A stretch of DNA of 64,000 nucleotides from Neelides folsomi (taxonomy: Eukaryota; Arthropoda; Collembola; Neelipleona; Neelidae): NCBI GenBank assembly GCA_034687125.1, contig JAQGBZ010000005.1, forward strand, positions 1 to 64,000, given 5' to 3'. The notes below the pieces were generated by a model, which did no database searches, was not told where the DNA came from, and was given only the letters and a program-made list of their open reading frames with translations. The position numbers were made by a program, and so were the translations under genes. Within the stretch, counting starts at the first letter, position 1. Each line of letters opens with the position of its first letter. Positions 23,040 through 35,600 of this stretch are shown here, in pieces.

Positions 23040-24514
23040 CTCTTGTGATGAAGATTTTCCAGAAATGTTAAAGTGAACGTTAGGGAGTTAAATGAACTTG
23101 TCAACTTCTAAAACTTTGCTGAATCAAGAGAGATTATTTGATGCCGAATGGAGTTGTGAATTGAAATTTGCAGGTGAGGGATTTTTTTAGGTACTCGTCA
23201 CACCTCGCGAAATTGCTCTCAATGGTCTATGAGGCTGTTGGGATGTTGGGAATGTCTTGGGAGTTGCGGTGAGGAGCAAAGGGACGCCAGGAGCTATGAA
23301 TTTCCTGCAGATCCAATCCCACAATAATCCTATCTCCCTCACATTCACATCTTATCGCTTCTTTCCTTTTCATTCTCTTCTCATTACCTTCGGTCTCCCC
23401 ATCCATCATATTGGATTTAACATTGGACTCATTTTCTCTCTCTGCCCAACACGTAGTCAATTAGACTTGTGATGTGGCTTGGAGATTCTCCACATCTCCA
23501 CTCAACATGAAGAGAACGTTTGTAAATACATTTATTATTGTTTGGTGATTATATATGCATTGGAGTTTCTCTCTTAAGTCATTATTGATATGAGAAATAA
23601 CGAGGTTATTATAAGCCGGTTCATTAATTTATACTCGATATGCATATTTATTTTTTCTATTATCACAATGATCAACTCGGATTGTATTGCATATTTTAAT
23701 AACCATTATGTTAATTCACATTTTTTCATAAAAGCTAATTATTCTTGATATAACTTATAATTGATTTGATATCATGTGCAAATGAATATTTTAACGATAT
23801 TAGATTTATAATCGAATCATAAGTCATATTAATACAATATTTAAGAAATTTATTTTAGATTAGATGCAAAATATGCGTCATTGCTCAATACGTTTATTTT
23901 CTCTGTATATTAATCTCCTATTAATTTAAAAGTGTTAATAAAAATGAAATACTATGAGTAAGAAAAGGAATTTCAGAAATCTAGTTCAAGTTGTTAACAT
24001 ACTGTGCGTTTCTTCGGCTGATGTAAAAGGTTTAACTAGCATGCTTTATTTAAAGGAGAATGCCATTGAATGAAGTTATTTTATTTTCTCAAACAGAATA
24101 TAGGTCAGTTTACGTGATAAAATAAACAATAAGGTCATTTTTGTTACTTAAATTAAAAATAAAGGTCAAATTAACTTATAAACAATCAATCTTTACTATC
24201 TGAAAATAGTATTGTAATTATTTTTATAAATCTACATCTACTAATAGTTAGCAATTAAGCTAAAGTTAAAGTGTCTAAAATTACTAAAATGTGCTAAAGA
24301 TTAAATTGTTCAAATGCATTTAAAGATAAAAATTCATCGTGAAAGCAAAGAAAGCCAAAACAAATTGATAAAATAAAGTAAATTTTCTAAAATCTATTAT
24401 AGTTTACCTCAAGGCTATTCAATTACATAAATAATAATATTTTTAAATGTAATAATTTAAATGTAATAAATAATAACAAATTGAATCAAATGCACAAATC
24501 ATAATTCAATCATT
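23040..24514. other. Intergenic DNA between MED28 and the small membrane gene
   Basis: Non-coding. 23040-23480 is clearly less AT-rich than its surroundings and probably carries the promoter and first exon (5' UTR) of the minus-strand membrane gene. The open frames there have no splice or family support. 23500-24500 is AT-rich and holds the MED28 3' UTR. Nothing else seen. Confidence 0.4.
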
Positions 24515-27027
24515 TCATTCATTTCGTTTCATTGAATAATCCAATGCCTGTTTGGTCATTGTTTTCTGAATCGCCTCTTCGTTTTCTTCCTTTCTCATCT
24601 CTCCTTCTCCATCCGCTTGAATATGAGCATAAGGAAAAGCATTTTGCTCCAACGAAGGAATTTCAAATGGCGATTGTTGTGCCGGTTGCAAAATCTCCGC
24701 CACTTCTCCTCCCCCTCCTCCAGAAATGATGGAAACTCTTTCGAATTCATATCCTTCCAATGTTGGCAGATGGTCATTCAACGACGGCGGTGGTCCTTGA
24801 GCAACTCTCGGTCCACGTGGTCCTCTTGGACGTCGAACTCTTACAAATCCTCTAGCTCTTGGCCTAGCATTTCCCCTCTCGCTTTCCCTCATAGCCATTT
24901 GAGTTCTCATGAGGCTTTCTTCAATCCTTGGTCTTCCTCTTGGACCTCGTGACCCGCGTCCACGTCTCGTTCTAGTAGCTCTTCCTCTCGCGATGGTCAC
25001 ATCAGACATTTGATATGGATCCATTGATAGCGGATCAGTCATGCTGAATCCTTGTTCAGGATATACGACGCTAAAAGGCGGCAAGGACGTGTGGACGTCT
25101 TCCATACATTGGGACGAGACATGTCTTGGTCTTGGTCTCTGCTGGTGAGAAACTGTAGGATGACTCGGGTAGGAATAATATTGATACGGTTCCATCTGGT
25201 TCATGTGGAACGACGGCTGATGAGGAGGACCCTGTGAATGTTCATGAACCGGAATTTGTGAAAATGGAGGGATTTGGATGTTGCAGCAAGGACCTTCACA
25301 GAACCCGTGGGCGGAATGATGTTGAGAGTGAGGGTTTTGTGGCGGCCATTGGACAGTGGATGGCCAATATTCCCGTTGTAAGTTGTATTGTGAGCTCGAA
25401 TGGGCCATGGCGGCTTCTGGGCAATATTGCTCAGAGCTGCCGATGGATTGATCAACGGTCGGAGAAGCATTTGTGGCGAATGGGCTCACAGTGCCCCAAC
25501 CTTCTCGTTCTTCGGATGATGTTGGATTGAGCTGAGGCGAATTGGTTGAAGACGACTCTGTCATTAAATTCAGGTTTCGATCCCCATCGTGAGCCGCAGC
25601 GTCGTTTGGTGGATGTTGGGGATCGTACGATGCCGAGGAAGAAAGTCCTTTCTCGCTTTCGCTGCTGCTGTCGTTCGACACTAAATAAATCGAAATATTA
25701 AGTACAATCAAATAAACATTAAATGAGTACTCTTCCTTATTTCATCAATTTTAGTGTTTTTATCAATTTATGGTAAATTTTTGTTGCATATTTATTACAT
25801 TGCATTGTTACATTAATCTAATTAAAATTTTTTTAAAATTGAAATTGGTGAAGGAATAGGAAATTAATGTGCAGTTAAAAGACCTATTATAATAGCAAGA
25901 ATTCAGACTTTAACAAGACCTTTAAAAACATTTACAAGAAAGTAATTAGAATTATTAATAATTTATAAAAGTAGAAATAATTGAATTATTTCTACTTTAT
26001 AACATGTAATTTACTATTTAGTAGTTCAAGTTTAGAAGTTATTTATTGTGAGTTGAATATACTTTTTAAATAAGCTTCAAGTTGAGATTTGAGAACGCGA
26101 ACCATTGAGAAGCTACTGGAGAGCGTTTCGACTTACAACTGATAATTGTTCAACCCAAGTGTAGTTAAATACTACTCGATGTGTAATATTAAAGAAAGAA
26201 TTTGTAAGAGGTATTGACAATACCTTTTCCGAACACGTACTGATAATATTTCATTTTCTCCTGCTTCATTCGGAGGAGGTTTTCTTTCCTCACCAACTCC
26301 GACTTCAGCTCCATTGTCTCGTCCCTCAGAATGAGCTCCGGCCTCACCCTGCCCACTTCAACCCGCTTCCGAACGAAGAAGCTCTCAAGGATCTTCGCTT
26401 GCTGCAAGAACTTTGGGATTTCCTCAATCTCATCCGCTCGTTCTTGACTACGATCAGTGCTGGTCAAGGGAGTCTCTTTGGTGAGACTAGAGAAACAATC
26501 CTGGAACATGAACCTTCAATAAATCTCTCCTTTATCTATCAGACTATGAAATTATCTTCGGAATTGTCTATAAGAAAATACTATCAGAATGATAGTAGAT
26601 GATCATCATGGAATAACATATTTTTTTCTGCAATTCTCTTGCGAATTTAAGAAATACTGTATGTTTAATTCTTATACCATATGTACTTGTTTATATTATA
26701 TATACTGATATACATAAGTATTTTACTATACATGTATGATTGATGTGGTACATATTCGTATAGGTTTCTTTTGATGATAAGAAATTAGAATTTTCTATTA
26801 TCTACTTGTATTTTGTATTCTACTATTGGTATTCTATTATAAAACAAAATTATATGGTTTGCAATAGTGTATTGAATGTAATTATGAAGTAAATGTAATT
26901 GATGTTATAATTACGATATGAGTATTTATGTAAATAAAATACAAACCATGAAGGCCTTTTCTAATTGGTCGACGGGGTTGACCCTTCTTTCCCCACAACT
27001 TGATCCAGGTTCCTCGCGGGTCGCCAT
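24515..27027 (-). CDS. MED28: Mediator subunit 28 with a long extra C-terminal tail
   Basis: Three exons in transcript order: 27027-26947, 26500-26224, 25680-24515 (507 aa; human MED28 178). Residues 15-119 match MED28 throughout: VDQLEKAFMDCFSSL, then ADEIEEIPKFLQQAKILESF, FVRKRVE, RPELILRDETMELKSEL and KENLLRMKQEKMKYYQ. Exon 1 to 2 joins seamlessly at FM/DCF, which fixes the splice site. MED28 is a coiled-coil subunit of the Mediator head that links activators to RNA polymerase II. Residues 120-507 are extra: a Ser/Asp/Glu-rich start, a His/Pro/Gln/Tyr-rich middle, then two Arg/Gly blocks (351-371 with GRGSRGPRGRPR; 391-411 with RVRRPRGPRGPR) resembling AT-hook or RGG nucleic-acid-binding patches. 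The phase-1 join is exact, but fusion of the tail rests on splice signals only. Confidence 0.88.
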
Positions 27028-28437
27028 TTGAGCACTGACGATCTTGGGAAATTTGCAAAGGATAATTTAATTTATCTTTATGTTAAGGAAAGATAAAATC
27101 CGACCTCACTGATTCGCCATCATTGGGAGCAAGAGGAAGGAACGAATTTTCAAAGCCCTTTGAACGTTTGCATACAAACTTTACATACCCACAATCCCGC
27201 CATTGTATTGGATCTTCACTCTTCACTTTTCTCTTCAGCTCGGCTTTAGTGGAGGAAAGATGCAAATTCGACAAATAAACTCCTCTAATGTTTCATATAG
27301 CCATAAAGATTAAATATCTAATAATTGATATTTCATCAATTGCTTGTTCTTCTGTTTTATTATGAGTTGTATGAGATGTTGAGTTTTCGAAGAATTTAAA
27401 TCATTGCCATATTGCTCACTCACATTCAGAGTTAATTGATGTTATGACCAAGTCAATTAACTCTGAAGAGTATTTGGAAAATAATATTGATTGGATCATG
27501 TTTCACTTTGATAAACTCATCGTGAATGCTCTACGTCACCATCAAACATGCTTTGAGTATAGATGTGAATGAAATTAATAAAATAATTTCATACTTATAG
27601 TCCAAGTCCAAGCTATGATTTTATGATTTTGAATGAAATGATTAATTGCTAAAATTAATTTCACGTTATATTTTATTAAAAAGTATCATCATTGCTCTCC
27701 TTCAATTCAGATTTACAGTATACTTACTATACATAAATGTTACATTTATACCTAAGTCAAATAATATGTATGGTACAATATACTGTTTAAATTTGTAGTT
27801 TACTACATAGAAGAGTAGAGGTAAATAGGTATAATAAGTGTAATTAGTATTAATACTTGAAAAATATGAACCAATATGAACTCACAGATGAGACAAGTCA
27901 CAAAGGTTCAAAAATAAAAAATTGTTTTGTTAACGTTATTATGCGAAATAAGTTAACAGATTAGGTAGCCATTTAGAAGTCAATACATGCGAAGATATCT
28001 TAATGTTAGAGTTTGCATATTATTATAGTCATTTTTAACATTTATTACTTGTGTGAATAAATAAAAGTGTTAAATGACTAAAGTTTTGACTAGATAAGAA
28101 ATTGTAATTGGACACTTATTGCTTGTAAGTTTTGAAGACTGACTTATTTTCCATTCAGACATTTTTTATCTGTTACTCATATTTCTTTTCAAGCTAACTA
28201 TAATAAATTAAAATATAAATATAATTTCAAATGCAAAGTCTGAAACTAATAAATTTTATGTTCGCAATTGGTTTTCCGAGAATTATTTAATGCCACTTCA
28301 AAATAGCAAAATAGTTTATATAAACTTTAAATATTATTAATAAGTTGGGAATATTATTTAAATTAGCTAAATGAAATATAAGCTAATGTAAATTTATAAA
28401 TATTGTATGTACAATTTTGAATGTATGATAAAAGACG
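27028..28437. other. Intergenic DNA upstream of MED28
   Basis: Non-coding DNA between two minus-strand genes. The first 250 bp upstream of MED28 are moderately GC-rich and should hold its promoter and 5' UTR. The open frame there has no start context or homology I trust. The remainder is AT-rich and featureless. Confidence 0.4.
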
Positions 28438-28443
28438 TTTATT
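28438..28443 (-). terminator. Poly(A) signal of the DZIP1-like gene
   Basis: TTTATT on the plus strand gives AATAAA on the minus strand, 140 bp past the stop codon at 28583. It is followed in the direction of transcription by an AT-rich stretch. Confidence 0.45.
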
Positions 28444-28582
28444 TTTTACAACTTACATTAAGAAATAATTTTTAAACATAATTAATAAAATAATAAAATG
28501 GATTTAAGCAAAATGATTGCAGTAAAATGAGTTAGTTCATTTATAAAGCTTACAAAGGATTTAACAATAATTAATAAGTTCC

Positions 28583-31500
28583 TTAATCAGCATCAGAAGA
28601 CTCATCCCAAGAGTTGGTAATTTTAATTTTCGACTTTTCCGAATTGTCCGTTTTCTTTGGCGGTTCTTTCCATTCCACTTTTTCTTTCCCTTTACCAGAA
28701 AAGTGAGGTTTGGGAGGAGAAGTTTCAGAATCAGAATTTTCAGAAACCCCATTTTGACCCCAAAGGTTTACAAAGGTCTCTTTAGTAAATTCCACGTTTT
28801 TGACCTCCGTTTTCTGCATGGAGTTCTTTGGATTTTCCTTCACCATCATGATGTTTGTAGTTGGGAAGGAATCAAACCCTTTAATTTCGACTGGATTCTT
28901 TTGCTCTTGTTGTTGCTTATGCTGAGGATTTTTGGTCTTTGAAGATTTCTCTGGTTTTTTGTTATTAAGGAGATCTTGTCGGGCCGGGAGAGTTTTTAAA
29001 CTTACATAAAGCCCTTCATTTTCATCCCCACTTTGGTTTCGGTCCCTTCTGTCCTTGTGATTTTTCTCAGTGCTCATTTGGCTTTCCTCGCTTTCAAAAT
29101 CTTTAGGATTCAAAGTTATTAGTTTTCTCAGTTTTTTGTTTTCGAGCGTTTTGGATTCTTTTAGTTTTTGGAATTTCGCATCCGATTTATCGGACTTTTT
29201 CAGCTTCATGGCTGGATTTCTTTTGAGAAAAGAGAGCGAAGTTGAACTTTCCCTTCGGCCCTTTAATGCTGAAGGGCTCTTTAAAGTTCCTGGGCTTTTT
29301 AATGGAGATTTGAACTGATAGTTGGATTTTAATGGAGGACTTTTGACAAACTCATCGGAATCGTCGAGATCATCATCATTATCGACGTCTTCGTCAGAGA
29401 AATCCTCGTTTAAAAACATTGACTCTTTTTTACTCTCCCTATTTCGGTTCCATCTTTTGGGGAAAAACCTCAATTCCCTTTTCTTTGTTGGACTTTCACG
29501 GAACGGCTTTCTCTTCACGGCAGTAGACAACTTGAGAAAATGAGTTAAACATTTAATTAATTTACATTAACTTTTTCAACCGTTAATTAATTTTAATATT
29601 TATATCATAATGTTTATATATAAGAAAATTAATTTTGCCAGACCAAAAGAATAGGAAATATTTTTGAGATAGGGAAATGAGCTCTGGCAAAGCGATTTTC
29701 AGGAGCTCGTTTCATCGGACACTATTAACTTTTAACTTATTACTTTGGAATTTTAATCCAAAATCGTTTCATCAGAGAATTCAAAGTTAAAAGTATATAG
29801 TAATAAGTTAAATATTTCCAAATGTGTTTCATCGAAACGCTTACTTTTAAAACAAACTTTTAACTTTGAATTTATAATTGCAAAGCATAGAAGATAATTT
29901 AGGATACTTTTTAAAATCACATAAACAACAACTTCAACTCTTCTAACGCTTCCAAACTCTTCCAACTGTAAGGTGTGTCTCTAAATATTATTATTTATAT
30001 TTAAATGAATAAACGACCAAGGAGAAGAAAAATATTCAGACCAAGGAAACTTTTTACTTTGCAATTATTTCAAAGTTACTTAGTTTTTGCGATGAAACGC
30101 ATTTACTTATTACTTTGAATTAATTCAAAGTTAATAGTCAAAGTGAGTTCCCGGTGAAACGAACTCCAGGTCTGGCCTGTAAAAGAGGGAGGAGATAAGG
30201 CGGGGGTAATTAATAATTTAAAAATTAATAATTTCAATTCATCTTTCGGCTAGCGTTTCCCATTTTGGATATTCCATAGTGTAACAAAGAGGACCAGCGA
30301 CACCCAAATGATGAACCATGAATTGTCCATTGATATTTTGGTATTCTCTAGGTTGCAGTAGCGTTAATTGTCAACAAAAGTTTATCATCGGGTCTCTATG
30401 ATTCTCCATGGTATGCCTACTATGGAAATGATAGCCAATCTTTTATCTCAATCGGTTCCCTTGGGTTGAGATTTAAACCTTTGTTTATTTTAAAAATTTC
30501 ATTTTCACCTGGCCAGACGGTCAAGCCTGAGATTTTCCCTATCTTTTCAGGTCTGGCCCGGGCCAGACCTGAAGATAGGAGCTTGCCGATGCCTGGTTTA
30601 TATTGACTAATAGGTAATATGAATAGTTTTAGAGAAGATTAAGCTGATTGTGAGCATGTTTAATTAATGGATAAATAAATACCCTCTTTTTCCAATGGGT
30701 CCCTGAGTTCTTGACAGCACTCATAAATGATTTAAACGGGCTTTTCTGATTTCCATTTTTTATAATCCGATTCTTTTTCATCGATTCGCGGATTTTCTTT
30801 TTAGTGGAAGTGTTCTTAAGATCCTGTTTCACATTTTCTCTTTCTTGAACAAAATTATCCTTTTCGTCCTATTCCGAATAAAATAATAATTTATAATTAA
30901 AATATATTGAATATTTTATAACATTTTTAAATAGTTTGAATTGATGTTGAATTGTTATTTTGTTATTTTAGCTTTATATTACTTTTGTAAGGGATTTCCT
31001 TCTGTCATGCTGAATTTTGACAAGGGCGTCATTCTTCTCATATTTGCTCATTGGTCTTTCTTCAATCCCCAAACTCTTCATTTTCTCCATAACTTGAGAT
31101 TCAACAAGTGTGCGTTCAACATCAATTGCTCTTTCTTCATATTCCTCATTTTCCTCACCTTCACTCAAACTGCTAATTGCTGACAAATCAGATGCAGAAT
31201 AATCCGAAGCAACTTCTTCAGGATCTTTCCTCATTTCTTTTGGTTCTTCATATTCATGAATTTCATCTTTGCTCTTATAGCGGACGAATTTGCTTGGAAT
31301 GATAATTGCATATTCGTCATTTTCACCTGCTGGACCTCTCGTCACGGAACTTTTCTCTGTGTCATCTTCTATGATGGATTCAGCAAAGGATTCAGTTTCA
31401 TCAAAAGTTTGGAGATTTCTAATCAATTCCTTCTTCTTTTCCTCAATGAATTTAAGCGGAGTTGAAGCAATTAAAGGCTTCCCGAGTTTCTGATTTGTCA

Positions 31501-32681
31501 ACTTGTGCGAATTACGTTTTTGTAATAAACAGTTCAATTCGCCTAACATTTTTTCTTCAAGGTCTTTTTGAAGATTTTCTACTTTTTCTTTAAATTGTTC
31601 TTCAGCTTCTGTGAAACGACTTTGAATGTAAGACATTGCCAATTCATTTCTTTCTCTGGCTGCTTCTTTCGAATGATCAGTTTCTTTCTTGGGTTTGTCA
31701 TTTTGCGGCTTTTTCGGAGTTTGGAAAGAAGATTCAGTTTCGGTTTCAGATTCATTAATATTTTTATTCTGCTTTTTCTTGCTTTTTCTCGTTCTTTGGG
31801 GTTTTGAAGATCTTGAAGGTGTTGATTTAAAAGATTCATTTCCATCTTCATTTTCTTCAAGAGTGGAATTTCTGCTTCGAATTCGTAAATTCAACTCGTC
31901 TTCGAGTCTTTGTTCAAGATCTTGTTGGAGCATTGCAACTTTCTCTTTAAATTGCTCTTCGGCTGATCTGAACCTCGCTCTCCAAAACCTCTCCTGTGAT
32001 TCTAATTTGCTTTCAACTGAAGGAACTGATGACACTTCTTGAATAATCTATTAAATATCAATTATGGCAAATTCAATGATTGATTAAAAAATTAATTTTT
32101 AGGTATGATAAATAATATATTCTCATAATTTAAATTAATTCAAAACCTTTTCAATCGGTCCTGTTTGAATGATTTCGTTTCGACAGGGAATAAAGGTCTG
32201 AGTCTCTGAGGTTTTTTTCAAATCTTTCAAGATGTTATTTGAAGAATTCCTTTGTTTTTCTCTTTCTTGGGATTCAAATTTACTTTCTAATGATTGAACT
32301 GCTGCAGCAATCTGAACAAAAATTAAATTAAAATAATTAAATCATTTAGAAATTAAAAAACTAAAATTTATAATGAAAGTATTGATTAAAAATATTAATT
32401 AAAAATATTTAAACCGTCTCCAATGAAATTCTTGGTGGCGGCGATTCTTCAATCCGGCTTTCCATTTCTATTTGAGTTTGAGTTGCCCTCGAACTTTTCT
32501 TGACCTCTTCCAAGTAAATTTCAGGACCAATATTTTTCATTTGCTCTTCACCCTCTGGATCATTGTGTCTTCTTTCTACATGGAATACTAAATGTTTCTT
32601 TTCCAAAAACTTCTTAGGGCAACCAGGACACTTTCGAACAATCATATATTCCGGATTTGGGGAAGGCACAACTTTATACAT
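28583..32681 (-). CDS. C2H2 zinc-finger/coiled-coil protein, possibly DZIP1 family
   Basis: Five exons in transcript order, all phase 0: 32681-32415, 32311-32147, 32047-30983, 30868-30683, 29530-28583 (876 aa). One C2H2 finger at residues 18-39 (CPGC, then HLVFHVERRH) opens the protein. Next come charged coiled coils. A 38-residue block (starting ARFRSAEEQFKEKV, 168-205) is repeated at 287-324 (SRFTEAEEQFKEKV). The rest is a disordered Lys/Ser/Glu-rich C-terminal half ending WDESSDAD. The single finger with an HxxRRH end, followed by long coiled coils and a 'MKSLGIEERPMSKYE' stretch, recalls DZIP1/Iguana, a basal-body protein of ciliogenesis and Hedgehog signalling. The DZIP1 N-terminal domain was not found upstream, so either a first exon was missed, the gene is shortened, or the family call is wrong. 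Confidence 0.6.
29702..30167. mobile_element. Foldback-like MITE in intron
   Basis: The ends are imperfect inverted repeats: ggagctcgtttcatcgga at the left and the reverse complement of ggtgaaacgaactcc at the right. Similarity extends about 45 bp through AACTTTTAACTT-like sequence. Inside, the core GTTTCATC occurs three times forward (29709, 29766, 29827) and twice reversed (about 30091 and 30153), each next to TTAACTTTGAAT-like stretches, so the element can fold several ways. No coding capacity. A 3-bp CAG on each side could be a target duplication, but the boundary is uncertain. Confidence 0.55.
30512..30580. repeat. GGCCAGACC inverted repeats with a 28-bp perfect palindrome
   Basis: Positions 30546-30573 form a perfect 28-bp palindrome centred on ggcccgggcc, with nearly matching flanks (cctatctt/aagatagg) broken by a 2-bp offset. 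Related GGCCAGAC motifs lie at 30511 (forward) and 30171 (reverse), and a GCCAGACC at 29638. The motif spaced around the MITE suggests an outer, older pair of transposon ends. Confidence 0.75.
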
Positions 32682-35600
32682 AATGAGAATAATGACCGAT
32701 TAAACCTTACGTTAAACGTTAAACGCTTAAGCGTTAATCATAAAGTGTCAAATTAATAATAAAAAGGGATGATGATTCGTGGAAGACTTGTTTTTACTTA
32801 TTTCCCTTCTTCGTCCATAGAAACATGTAAATAGTTCCAAAGGGTGCGTGGCTCCTGTCAGTTCCCCCCTGTCTGTTTCATTTGTTTGTAGCAACCAACA
32901 CAAAAGATGCCAAGAGAGCGGAAGGGAACAGAAGACCTAGCAACGAAGTCAACAGTGTTAAGGCGCGCAACCACCCATCAATTCCTATTCGGCCCATTAC
33001 ATCCCTCCAAAGGTGTGTAAATAAATACGCCTTAGAGCTTAAACACCTTTGGTTCATTATACACTCTATGGTACGTATAAGTATATGGTACATAGTGGTA
33101 CATGGTACACATATACATTTTGTTCTATTTACTAAATGTTTACTTGCTAAATTCCGCATATTAAAAAACGTGAGAATCGCGTGGCTGTGTATAATTGGTG
33201 AGTAAATGAATACAACCGCCGCCAAATCTTCACTTCGGACAAACCTTCAAAAAAAGGAATGATGGAAGGATGAGCAAGTGGGATGGGTTTTCTATTAAAC
33301 TTTCATTCTTTTGGGTTAAAAGATGGTTAAAATGGGCGGTTAGCTGATTTTGGTTTTACTTCAGTTTTACATTATTTTGAAGGGTTTTGAAGACTGTTAA
33401 GACTTGAAGGTCTCGAGTTGATCAAAGTCTTCATTTGCATGAGAAGGAAGAAAAAGTGAAACTTTTCACTTTTTAAATACAAAAGATTGACCACTGGGAC
33501 CAAGCCCTTCTCATCACAACAGTTTCCGCAATCCATTATCCATCCACTAATATTCATAAAGTTCTTTGCCATGAAATTTTCCATCAGGTGAGGTGTAGCG
33601 CTAAAGGGCAGCCAAAGAGAAATAATAAATAATTGAAACCTTCTCCGCACTTCAACACTGACCCGCTTTCTGTGACTCTTTCCAATCAAGGACCAATTGT
33701 ATGATTGTGGGACGATCAGGGAACGATGTAAGAAAATGTAATTTGTCCAATACAGCAACAATTAGCAGCTTCTGTTCTTAACACTGTTAGCTACAAAACC
33801 ATCATAATAAATATTGTCAGTGAATAATTTGCATTTATGATTAAGAATAAAATTATTTTCTATTGTTCTGAGTTATTCCCGACGACTGCCAATGAACTAC
33901 GAAACGATGCAACGAGTCATTGGCAATTTATATAAAATATCTAAAATATGGTAATTTTATGGGTTTAATTCATTAAGCGGAGTTTCTTCGGACTTGTCAG
34001 TGATCACGGCTGTCAACCAAAATGCTTTTAAAGGGATTGACACATGACTGACAATTCCATATCATGAAGTGGGAGGAGAACGATTTCTTTTCTGCTGGGA
34101 GCCATTACCATCATTATCATATTCTGTTTTTCACTCTCCGTCACTCCACCTGATTCCTCACTAACCCACAGAAAAAGAGATGTGGGAGACGCCTTTGAAA
34201 TCAAGAACCCAAAATGAGCTTTAAAAACTTTTCTTTCCCATTCAGAGAGCTCAAATAAATACATAGGGAAAAATTGATATTGTAAAGGCGGTTAAACCTT
34301 CGTTTTTATCCCTTTTTATTTTACGCATCTCCACCACACACACGTTGGTACTTTGTCGGTGATTTCTTCTCATTTTTTTTCTTTTACATTTTCTACAGAG
34401 CTCCACTCTGCAGAATGAAGCGATGGTTAGTTAGTAATAATAAACTCGACTGAGTATTTGGTTCAAAGGGAGGCTTCGAAAGACCGCAGACATGAAATGA
34501 ACAACTTTGACTAATTGTTTCTTTTCTGCTTTTCATTTTCTAATAATTATTAATCATAATTACTCACCCTACTTCAATCTCTTCGAATCCCTTCAATTAC
34601 TTTTTACTTATAAAGAGTTTAAACTTTAAAGTAAGTGTCTACAGAGATGAATGTGATTCACTCATCTGTTAAAAAGTTTAATTAAATTAAAAAAAAGTCT
34701 AAATAAAGTCTAAAAAAATCTAATTACATGTTCGTTCAACAGAAGCAAAATATATCATTTCCTTATTAATATTGTTTCTTTTATTTATGCCTATCGTGCA
34801 TTATATTTTTATTGGAGTCATTTCACTTTAACTCATATAAAACTAATTAAATGGTTATGGTTATTGCTCATTACATGATTTAAACTCGTTATTATTCAAC
34901 TTTAAATAAACCCCCAAACACGTAGATTTCATATAAAAAGAACTTAACTCTTCCTGAATTAATGCATAACATTTGGGAGTTGCCGAATTCAAATCTTTCC
35001 ACTTTCATCAGGAAGCCAGAAAGCCGTATCGTTAAATACGAGTCAAAATAAGGAAATTCCTCAGCCAAGTGGCATATAAATTTATGCGTAGCTGGTAAGG
35101 GATACGAGTTATCTAAATTGGCATATAAGGTTCAGCTTCAGCTTTCAGCTTCAAAAATCTTTTTTTCTCCTTTTATGATGTCCATGTTTTGGTCAAGGGA
35201 GATTATTGGCTCGAAGCAAAAGAGCAATTTTTCCCTTTCAATTTCTCCTTTACATGCATATTTATACGGTGATTCCCTGTCTCGGGATTGTCCATTAAAC
35301 TATCCCGAACCAATCTCTCCTTATCTCACACTTCCAATGTGGAAAATTATGCGTTTAATTTATTTATTCTATTACCAACATCTTACTTCAGAATCATCTT
35401 AATCATTAAGATATGCATTTATGAATATGGCACTGACTACAAAGTACAAAGCAATTCCTTCATATTCCTCCGCGAATATAAAAAAGAGAATCAAAAAGGC
35501 ATTATAATACAGACCAGATAATGTATAGTTACATTATCTTCTACTACACCTTCTCCATCCATGCGAGGGAGTAATGAAAGGATTTTGTACTTTACAACTC

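Larger units (their letters stand above)
29531..30682. other. Intron 4 of the DZIP1-like gene, filled with inverted repeats
   Basis: At 1152 bp this is far longer than the gene's other introns (64-114 bp). Most of it is explained by repeat insertions: a foldback-like MITE, several GGCCAGACC motifs in both orientations and a perfect 28-bp palindrome. Confidence 0.7.

Noticed and set aside
23227-23460. 77-codon minus-strand frame in a GC-richer patch
   Set aside because: It lies in the likely promoter/5'-UTR area of the small membrane gene, with no homology.
27083-27274. 63-codon minus-strand frame upstream of MED28
   Set aside because: It ends before the MED28 start without a usable splice join and shows no recognised motif; probably 5' UTR or promoter.
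28583-32681. Firm naming of the gene as DZIP1
   Set aside because: The finger and coiled coils fit, but the defining N-terminal domain is not visible, so the symbol was left empty.
33372-33761. 129-codon minus-strand frame in the 32.7-37.3 kb gap
   Set aside because: Composition looks random (scattered Trp/Cys/Phe), with no domain, signal peptide or splice logic.
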